From: Phocaeicola sp.
GTDB taxonomy: Bacteria > Bacteroidota > Bacteroidia > Bacteroidales > Bacteroidaceae
NCBI GenBank assembly: GCA_020026225.1
Contig: JAHHQU010000010.1
Coordinates: 1-48,227, forward strand
DNA length: 48,227 nucleotides
Reading direction: 5' to 3'
This document shows, piece by piece, positions 42,201-48,227 of this stretch. The position numbers were made by a program, and so were the translations under genes. Every line of letters starts with the position of its first letter. Within the stretch, counting starts at the first letter, position 1. The notes under the pieces were generated by a model. It was not told the DNA's origin and did not search any database. It saw only the letters and a list, made by a program, of their open reading frames with translations.

Positions 42201-44606
42201 TTATGCTAAGATTTTAAAACGTGCAAATTTCAGTAAAAGTTGCTTTTCTCCCGCATTACGGAATCTCACGGTAGCCTTGCAATTATCTCCTATTCCTTCT
42301 ACACGAACCACTTCACCGATACCGAAACGTTGGTGTTCGATAGTCTGTCCCACCGCAATACCAGATGCCCCGGAAACGCTTGTTGTCGTTGAAGAAGCGG
42401 CCGAAGAGCTATTTGGCACATCAGGCAACCTACGCAATTTGCGAGGTGCAGCAGGCTTCACAAAGCGATGGGGTTCTTCTGGGATAGCTCCACCATCGAA
42501 CATTGACGGTTCGGAAGAGCGAACCGGAGTTTCCCGTTCATAATTGCGTGTTCCGCCAATACTTCCTCCCATAGAAGCCAAGTTATGACCCGCACGAAAA
42601 GAAGTTGCACTTTCTTCCACTCGCTTTTGAAACAGTTCTCCTTGCGGAAGTTTTAAGAAACGGCTGTCGATATCTTTCAAGAAACGGCTCGGATTACAAA
42701 ACTCCGGCTTACCATACTTGTAGCGGTTACGGGCATACGACAGATAACAATGTTCCTCTGCACGAGTGATAGCTACGTAAAACAGACGACGCTCCTCTTC
42801 CAATTCCCTCGGGTTATAGGCAGCACGGTCGCCCGGGAAAAGGTTCTCCTCCATTCCCACTACAAAGACGTTCTTAAATTCCAAGCCTTTAGCTGAATGT
42901 ACAGTCATTAAGGTAACCTTAGGCGAATCATCCTTGGCTGACTCGTCCTGGTCCGTCAAGAGAGAGATTTCAGAAAGGAAATCCTTCAAGTATACATCAG
43001 GATTACCTTCTTCTTCTCGATCGGCGCAAAAATCATGCATAGCATTCAGCAACTCTTCAATGTTTTCCTGACGACTTAAATTTTCAGGAGAACGATCTTG
43101 TGTGATATCGGCCATAATGCCTGAATTCATCACAATATCCTTGCCTAATTCAAAAGCCAGCATGTTAGGCATTGCCTTTTGAAAACCTTCAACCAACTCC
43201 TTAAAGTCCTGCAATTTACCTTGTGTCCCTTTATTTACATTCAATCCATAAGTAAGCGGTTCACACAATATTTGCCATAAGCTTACACGATGCTCACTCG
43301 CAGCTAATATCACTTTGTTTAAAGTCGTATTTCCAATTCCTCGTGCAGGATAGTTTATCACACGTTTCAGTGCCTCTTCATCGTTCGGATTAACCGCCAA
43401 GCGAAAATAGGCAATCACATCCTTGATTTCCTTACGTTGATAAAACGAAAGACCACCATAAATGCGATATGGCAAACCTCGCTTACGCAACGCTTCTTCA
43501 AAAATACGACTCTGTGCATTGGTTCGATAAAGGATAGCACAATCGTCATACCCATATCCGCCATGAACATGCAGTTGGACCAACTGATTGGCTACAATTT
43601 CTCCTTCTTCTATATCACTGTACGCATTGGTCACCACAATCGGTTCGCCCGCATCTTTCTCTGAATATACATTCTTCTGAATCTGCTCCCTATTCTTGGC
43701 TATCAAGCTGTTGGCTGCATTGACAATGGACTGGGTAGAACGATAATTCCGCTCCAACTTGAAGAGTCGTGCATCACGATAAATCTGCGTAAATTTCAGT
43801 ATGTTATCGATATTCGCTCCACGGAAAGAATAGATGCTCTGCGCATCATCTCCTACCACACAAACCCGCTGATTCTTCTGAGTAAGCTGGAGTACAATGC
43901 TATGCTGTGCGTAATTAGTGTCCTGGTATTCATCCACCAATATATAACGGAATCGCTCAGCATATTTTTCACGGATTTCAGGATTGCGATAGAAAAGCAA
44001 GTAAGTGTACACTAACAAATCATCAAAATCCATCGCATTGCTTTGATGGCAACGCTCCCAATAATACCGGTAGATATCACGCATCTGTGGTATTTTCGCC
44101 TCGCTGTCAGCACGAAAGAACTCACCGCTGGCAGCATAAGCTTCGGGTGAAATGAGATGATTCTTCGCATTGCTTATACGGGACTGAATCAGCCCAGGCT
44201 TATAGACTTTGCTATCCAGATTCATCTCTTTAACAATGGAGTTTATCAAGCTCTTAGAATCAGAAGAATCGTATATAGTAAAATTGGAAGTGAAACCAAT
44301 AGCCTCAGCCTCCATCCTTAAAATCCGAGCAAATACAGAATGAAAAGTGCCCATCCATAAATAACGTGCACGATCGGCCCCTACCTGTTTGGCAATACGT
44401 TCTTTCATTTCTCTGGCTGCTTTGTTCGTAAACGTCAAAGCAAGAATGGACCATGGTTCGTAACCATTGTCCATCAGGTACGCTATCTTATAAGTCAGCA
44501 CACGGGTCTTTCCTGAACCTGCCCCGGCAATCACTAAAGACGGGCCGTCATTATATACCACTGCATTGCGTTGACTCTCATTCAATTCGTCTAAATAGGT
44601 TGTCAT
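42201..44606 (-). CDS. pcrA: UvrD/PcrA-type ATP-dependent DNA helicase (superfamily 1)
   Basis: A 3'-to-5' helicase for repair and replication-fork clearing. In 801 residues the SF1 motifs appear in order: Q motif LNESQRNAV, I (Walker A) AGAGSGKTRVL, Ia LALTFTNKAAREM, II ILVDEYQDTN, III VVGDDAQSIYSFRGA, IV FKLERNYRST, V VTLMTVHSAKGLEFKNVFVVG and VI RRLFYVAITRAEEH. A poorly conserved Ser/Gly-rich linker (about 655-745) leads to a C-terminal Tudor-like patch VGQTIEHQRFGIGEVVRVEG, known in PcrA as the RNA-polymerase-interacting end. It is a single gene with promoter box TATCTTTG at 44633-44640 and a fair Shine-Dalgarno (AAGGA). Confidence 0.94.
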   Translation of the reverse strand: MTTYLDELNESQRNAVVYNDGPSLVIAGAGSGKTRVLTYKIAYLMDNGYEPWSILALTFTNKAAREMKERIAKQVGADRARYLWMGTFHSVFARILRMEAEAIGFTSNFTIYDSSDSKSLINSIVKEMNLDSKVYKPGLIQSRISNAKNHLISPEAYAASGEFFRADSEAKIPQMRDIYRYYWERCHQSNAMDFDDLLVYTYLLFYRNPEIREKYAERFRYILVDEYQDTNYAQHSIVLQLTQKNQRVCVVGDDAQSIYSFRGANIDNILKFTQIYRDARLFKLERNYRSTQSIVNAANSLIAKNREQIQKNVYSEKDAGEPIVVTNAYSDIEEGEIVANQLVQLHVHGGYGYDDCAILYRTNAQSRIFEEALRKRGLPYRIYGGLSFYQRKEIKDVIAYFRLAVNPNDEEALKRVINYPARGIGNTTLNKVILAASEHRVSLWQILCEPLTYGLNVNKGTQGKLQDFKELVEGFQKAMPNMLAFELGKDIVMNSGIMADITQDRSPENLSRQENIEELLNAMHDFCADREEEGNPDVYLKDFLSEISLLTDQDESAKDDSPKVTLMTVHSAKGLEFKNVFVVGMEENLFPGDRAAYNPRELEEERRLFYVAITRAEEHCYLSYARNRYKYGKPEFCNPSRFLKDIDSRFLKLPQGELFQKRVEESATSFRAGHNLASMGGSIGGTRNYERETPVRSSEPSMFDGGAIPEEPHRFVKPAAPRKLRRLPDVPNSSSAASSTTTSVSGASGIAVGQTIEHQRFGIGEVVRVEGIGDNCKATVRFRNAGEKQLLLKFARFKILA

Positions 44607-44632
44607 TCCTTATTCAATCTTTTCTTTCTGAG

Positions 44633-44640
44633 CAAAGATA
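44633..44640 (-). promoter_or_regulatory. pcrA -7 promoter box
   Basis: TATCTTTG followed by C on the minus strand, 26 bases before the ATG at 44606. Confidence 0.55.
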
Positions 44641-44671
44641 CAATAAAGAAATGATACACTGGCAAGGCATA

Positions 44672-44720
44672 AAAGAAAACCGCACATCATCCTTGGCGAT
44701 ATAGCCAGGACAACATGCGG
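44672..44720 (-). terminator. ahpF terminator
   Basis: CCGCA/TGCGG (44680-44684 with 44716-44720) and CCTTGGC/GCCAGG form a two-part hairpin. In the minus direction the stem runs into TTTTCTTTT. Confidence 0.75.
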
Positions 44721-44758
44721 CAATCAATTACCTAAATTTAAATATGAATCAATAGAAT

Positions 44759-46321
44759 CTATTTCAAAATTCCACGGATACGGTCGTCAAAAGCGGACAA
44801 GGCAGCTTTTGCACCTTCTCCCATCGCTATGATTATCTGCTTGTAAGGAACATTAGATACATCACCTGCTGCATACACACCAGGATTTGCCGTACGACAG
44901 TATTCATCGGTTATGATTTCTCCAATACGGGTCATCTCTAAAACGTCACGGAAAGGAGCACTATTAGCAGCCAGTCCGATCTGAACGAAAATGCCATCCA
45001 AAGAATAGTCTTCTTCTTTTCCTGACACCCGATCTTTTACCCGGATTGCTGTAACCTTCTCACCATTACCCAACACTTGGGTAGTTTGTGCCGAAGTTAT
45101 AATTTGCATATTGGACAAGCTTTTCGCTTTATCAACCAATACTTGATCGGCTTTCAATGTATCTGCGAATTCAAAGACGGTTACCTTTCTACAAATTCCA
45201 GCCAAATCGATTGCAGCCTCAATGCCTGAATTACCACCTCCAACTACTGCAACGTCCTTACCTTCGTAAAAAGGACCATCACAATGAGGACAGAAAGCAA
45301 CTCCACGACCAATATACTCTGCTTCACCAGGCACATTTAATTTACGCCAACTTGCACCAGTCGCAATAATTACAGCGGGAGCGACAAAAGTCTCTCCACC
45401 AACGACATGTATTTTCTTCTCACTGCCTTCAAAGGCAACCGACTCAATCTTGCGGTTTTCAAAGACTCCAATACCGTATGTATCGATATGCGTTTTCAAA
45501 GCATTGGCTAATTCTGCACCGGTAGTATAAGGTACAGATATCAAATTTTCAATACCAACGGTTTCCTTAACCTGCCCTCCTACTCGTTCTGCAACGATAG
45601 CAACTTCTAATCCTTTGCGAGCTGAATAAATGGCCGCTGAAGCTCCAGCCGGTCCTCCTCCCAAAACAATGACATCGTATTTCCTTTCTATCGGTTGGGG
45701 ATCATCCTGTGATTCACAGCCAAAGGTCCGTTCTAATTTTTCCAATAGTTCTCCCAAAGTTCCACGTCCTACGTGCAACTGCTTTCCATCTGCATAAACT
45801 GTTGGAACAGCTTGGATACGCATAATGTCAGCTTCTTCTTGAAATACGGCTCCATCAATCATTTCATGATCAATACTTGGATTCAGTAGAGCCATTATAT
45901 TTAGTGCTTGGACAATGTCAGGACAATTGGTACAAGATAAAGAGACGTATGTTTTCAGACTGATAGGGCCTTTCAAAGCTTTGATGCGGCGAGTCAACAT
46001 CTCATCGGGAAGATTTTTAGCTTTTCCATCCACATTCAACACAGCCAAGAGCAAAGACGTAAATTCATGGCCAGAAGGAATGCCACGAAATTTCACACCC
46101 GTTTCCTGGCCTTCTTTCCACAAAGAAAATTCCAATTCCTTGTAAGCAGACTCATTTATCCGAACAGAAATCTTATCAGAGCAACTGGCTACATCTTGTA
46201 CAAAACCGATCAATTCTTCTCCTTTTTCATGAGAACGATCCACCGTTACATTGAATGTATAGCTTCCTTCCAACGCTTGAAAGACTCCTCTCACTTGATC
46301 TAATATAGTAGTATCTAACAT
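44759..46321 (-). CDS. ahpF: Alkyl hydroperoxide reductase subunit F
   Basis: AhpF passes electrons from NADH through FAD and two disulfides to AhpC. The 520 residues match the usual length. Residues 1-195 are the doubled thioredoxin-like domain with the redox pair CTNC (SLSCTNCPDIVQALN, about 128-131). From about 210 the thioredoxin-reductase-like part carries VIVLGGGPAGASAAIYSARKG (FAD), the active pair CPHC in GVAFCPHCDGPFYEG (about 345), VAVVGGGNSGIEAAIDLA (NADH) and GVYAAGDVSNVPYKQ. It lies downstream of ahpC with a hairpin in the 143-base gap, an arrangement expected to make less AhpF than AhpC. Confidence 0.96.
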   Translation of the reverse strand: MLDTTILDQVRGVFQALEGSYTFNVTVDRSHEKGEELIGFVQDVASCSDKISVRINESAYKELEFSLWKEGQETGVKFRGIPSGHEFTSLLLAVLNVDGKAKNLPDEMLTRRIKALKGPISLKTYVSLSCTNCPDIVQALNIMALLNPSIDHEMIDGAVFQEEADIMRIQAVPTVYADGKQLHVGRGTLGELLEKLERTFGCESQDDPQPIERKYDVIVLGGGPAGASAAIYSARKGLEVAIVAERVGGQVKETVGIENLISVPYTTGAELANALKTHIDTYGIGVFENRKIESVAFEGSEKKIHVVGGETFVAPAVIIATGASWRKLNVPGEAEYIGRGVAFCPHCDGPFYEGKDVAVVGGGNSGIEAAIDLAGICRKVTVFEFADTLKADQVLVDKAKSLSNMQIITSAQTTQVLGNGEKVTAIRVKDRVSGKEEDYSLDGIFVQIGLAANSAPFRDVLEMTRIGEIITDEYCRTANPGVYAAGDVSNVPYKQIIIAMGEGAKAALSAFDDRIRGILK

Positions 46322-46404
46322 GCTAATTCCATTAAAGTGTTCAAAATAAAATTCTAAAGAGAAAAATGAAAGAACGATTCATCTCTTTATCCAACTATCG
46401 ACAA

Positions 46405-46453
46405 GAATAAAAGTCCCCCTCTCCGCTATATCGATGCGAAAAAAGGGACTTTT
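46405..46453 (-). terminator. Hairpin between ahpC and ahpF (partial terminator)
   Basis: AAAAGTCCC (46409-46417) pairs with GGGACTTTT (46445-46453), followed in the minus direction by TTTTATTC. The large A/T-rich loop makes it moderately strong, suiting partial termination after ahpC. Confidence 0.65.
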
Positions 46454-46464
46454 TATTATTGAGA

Positions 46465-47031
46465 TTAAATCTTTCCTACAAGATCAATACTTGGTTTCAA
46501 TGTTTCCTGTCCTTTTTTCCATTTAGCAGGACAAACCTCACCGTCGTGAGATGCCACAAACAAAGCTGCTTCAACTTTACGCAAGAGTTCGTCAGCATTA
46601 CGACCAATGCTATTGTCTTGAACTTCGGCAATCTTCACTTTACCTTCTGGATTTACCAAGAATGTACCTCTGTAAGCCATTCCTTCTTCTTCAATCATAA
46701 CCCCAAATCCACGGCTCAAAATACCTGTAGGATCGGCCAACATCGGATACTTTATTTTGCGGATACTTTCTGAAGCATCATGCCATGCCTTGTGAACAAA
46801 ATGTGAATCGGTGCTCACTGAGTAAACTTCTACACCCAAAGCTTTGAACTGGTCATATTTCTCAGCCATATCTACCAATTCAGTAGGACATACAAAAGTA
46901 AAGTCGGCAGGATAGAAGAAGAAAATGGCCCACTTGCCTAAAACATCCTGACTAGACACTGTTTTAAATTCTCCATTCTGATAAGCCTGAACCTTAAATT
47001 TAGGAAGTTGTGCGTTGATAATAGATTCCAT
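46465..47031 (-). CDS. ahpC: Alkyl hydroperoxide reductase subunit C (peroxiredoxin)
   Basis: A typical 2-Cys peroxiredoxin that reduces hydrogen peroxide, organic peroxides and peroxynitrite. The 188 residues carry the peroxidatic Cys in PADFTFVCPTELVD (about 49), the resolving Cys in HDGEVCPAKW (about 168), the catalytic Arg region (YRGTFLVNPEG) and the C-terminal helix that makes the protein prone to over-oxidation. First gene of the ahpC-ahpF unit. Upstream are a -7 box (47089-47096) and a 20-bp dyad (47118-47137) that could bind OxyR; in Bacteroides fragilis ahpCF is an OxyR target. Confidence 0.97.
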   Translation of the reverse strand: MESIINAQLPKFKVQAYQNGEFKTVSSQDVLGKWAIFFFYPADFTFVCPTELVDMAEKYDQFKALGVEVYSVSTDSHFVHKAWHDASESIRKIKYPMLADPTGILSRGFGVMIEEEGMAYRGTFLVNPEGKVKIAEVQDNSIGRNADELLRKVEAALFVASHDGEVCPAKWKKGQETLKPSIDLVGKI

Positions 47032-47088
47032 AATTATTCTGTTTTTAATTGTTTATTTGCTTTATTGCTTTTATTTATTTTCACATTG

Positions 47089-47137
47089 CAAATTTACAAT
47101 CATTACAAATATTACACAATACCTAATTATTGGTATT
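47089..47137 (-). promoter_or_regulatory. ahpC promoter box and dyad, possible OxyR site
   Basis: TAAATTTG (47096-47089, minus strand) followed by C fits TAnnTTTG. About 22 bases further up, AATACC/GGTATT (47118-47123 with 47132-47137) flank an eight-base AT core. The dyad replaces the usual -33 box, as expected for an activator-dependent promoter. OxyR binding is inferred from the regulation known in B. fragilis, not from a consensus I can verify. Confidence 0.4.
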
Positions 47138-47185
47138 TAAACACCAAGTTTCACAAAGCACAACGATATACCTTATTAATAAGGA

Positions 47186-48115
47186 TTAATGACGTAGATT
47201 CAAACGGGGAAACAACTTTCTTAAACGAATAAAAAGGGATGCCATCTTTCCACCTGCAACAACAAAAGTTACGGCGAGGATTATCAGTATGACTCCAAAT
47301 GCCTCTCGCATAGTAAGCACTTCTCCAAAGATTGTTATCCCAAAGAAAATAGCCGTAACGGGTTCTAAAGTACCTAAAATAGCTGTCGGAGTAGAACCGA
47401 TGTATTGAATAGCACTCGTGGTACATAAAAAGGATATACAAGTCGGGAAGATGGCCAAAGCCAACAAATTACCCCATAAATACCACTGAGTCGGAATTTC
47501 CATAGTACCAGCCATACCTATACGAACGATATAAACAGAAAGTCCGAAAAGCAATACATAAAATGTAACTTTAAGCGTAGCGATTCCAGCCAATGGAGGA
47601 CAATTCACTCCTACTATATAAAGAGCATATGAGAAGGCAGAGATAAAAACGAATAAGGTACCCGTCAGACTCAAAGTTGTACCATCAGAGTTCTGGTATA
47701 ACATTCCTATACCAGACAAAGCTAAAACGATACAGACTACAGTTTGCAACGTTATCTTTTCCTTAAAGAATAATGCCATCAGGACGGCTACCATGATCGG
47801 ATAAACAAACAGCATCGTTGAAGCGATACCGGCATCCATATAGGCATAGCTCAAGAATAAAGTCAAAGACGAAATAGACAATAAGATTCCCATTCCGGCC
47901 AACATCCCCATTTCTTTCATAGTGACTCTGAAGTTTTGACCTCTGGCCTTTAACATAATGGCCAAAATAGGAATGGCAAACAAATAACGAAAGAACAAGA
48001 CCGAATCCGTTCCCATACCATCCGCATACAGCGGCAAAGCGAATAGCGGGTTCATACCATAAGTAGCCGCAGCAATCGCACCTAAAACATATCCTTTTAC
48101 TTTTGTATTCATCAC
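47186..48115 (-). CDS. EamA/DMT-superfamily membrane transporter
   Basis: A 309-residue inner-membrane protein of about ten helices, made of two EamA repeats (about 5-140 and 150-290) as in drug/metabolite exporters such as RhaT, YdcZ and RarD relatives. Signatures are GYVLGAIAAATYGMNPLFALPLY and FFRYLFAIPILAIML at the start of repeat one, and the second-repeat end TPTAILGTLEPVTAIFFGITIFGEVLT, where Glu-Pro is characteristic. The transported compound is unknown. The start could be either of the two adjacent ATGs (48115 or 48112). It lies upstream of ahpC on the same strand, 154 bases away, with no visible terminator. Confidence 0.88.
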   Translation of the reverse strand: MMNTKVKGYVLGAIAAATYGMNPLFALPLYADGMGTDSVLFFRYLFAIPILAIMLKARGQNFRVTMKEMGMLAGMGILLSISSLTLFLSYAYMDAGIASTMLFVYPIMVAVLMALFFKEKITLQTVVCIVLALSGIGMLYQNSDGTTLSLTGTLFVFISAFSYALYIVGVNCPPLAGIATLKVTFYVLLFGLSVYIVRIGMAGTMEIPTQWYLWGNLLALAIFPTCISFLCTTSAIQYIGSTPTAILGTLEPVTAIFFGITIFGEVLTMREAFGVILIILAVTFVVAGGKMASLFIRLRKLFPRLNLRH

Positions 48116-48132
48116 ATTACTTTTAGCGGATG

Positions 48133-48140
48133 CAAAGATA
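48133..48140 (-). promoter_or_regulatory. -7 promoter box of the EamA gene
   Basis: TATCTTTG followed by C on the minus strand, 17 bases before the ATG at 48115. Confidence 0.5.
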
Positions 48141-48227
48141 AGAGTTTTTAGAGGAACTAAACATACGTCTCTCTATTTAGTCGTCCCTTAAAAAGCCCAT
48201 TTTTGCGAGATATTGTTCAAGCACAGT

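Overview
The window looks like chromosomal DNA of a gut Bacteroidales bacterium (Bacteroides/Phocaeicola type). Three lines of evidence agree. Many genes are preceded by the Bacteroidetes promoter pattern TTTG-N19/20-TAnnTTTG (for example before rpsP, panB and tRNA-Gly). Shine-Dalgarno sequences are mostly weak. The protein set is typical of the group: a short 286-residue primary sigma factor, DUF4301, DUF1573 and DUF5689 proteins, BACON and choice-of-anchor lipoproteins, a C11 (clostripain-family) peptidase, and an S16 protein with a long Ala/Glu/Lys tail. I see no prophage, insertion sequence, CRISPR array or integrase. Species is not determined.

Layout. 1-3.1 kb: two AraC-family regulators, the first a membrane-anchored 7-TM/HTH fusion with a near-perfect 27-bp dyad just before its start. 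3.2-7.9 kb: a DUF308/HdeD membrane protein, PurT, a translationally coupled padR-pspC pair with a candidate PadR operator, a GNAT acetyltransferase and an O6-alkylguanine methyltransferase. 8-16.6 kb: a PNGase F-type lipoprotein, a DUF4301 protein, a RelA/SpoT enzyme whose HD hydrolase half looks inactivated, a DUF1573 protein, an OPT peptide transporter and ribosomal protein S16.

16.9-30.6 kb is the most distinctive part. It holds two paralogous non-specific nuclease lipoproteins, a secreted endonuclease/exonuclease/phosphatase (EEP) enzyme, two related TonB-dependent receptors, a DUF5689 lipoprotein and two choice-of-anchor lipoproteins, arranged in divergent and convergent transcription units. 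There is no SusD homologue and no glycoside hydrolase. I infer an extracellular nucleic-acid (or nucleotide/phosphate) foraging locus: surface nucleases cut the polymer, OB-fold-like lipoproteins may hold it, and TonB receptors take up the products. A 22-bp tandem array of palindromic units (30830-30939) lies upstream of the second receptor operon.

31-48.2 kb is mostly housekeeping: ABC-F protein EttA, PanB, a HAD phosphatase, a secreted protein/C11 peptidase pair, RpoD, HtrA/DegP, RNase P RNA (rnpB), a YihY/BrkB membrane protein, riboflavin synthase, tRNA-Gly(GCC), a PcrA/UvrD helicase, the AhpC-AhpF peroxide defence pair and an EamA/DMT exporter. Strong hairpin terminators separate most units. 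Stretches over 300 bases without a protein gene are 1-642, 1729-2243, 30561-31000, 38948-39587 (rnpB) and 41724-42200 (tRNA-Gly).
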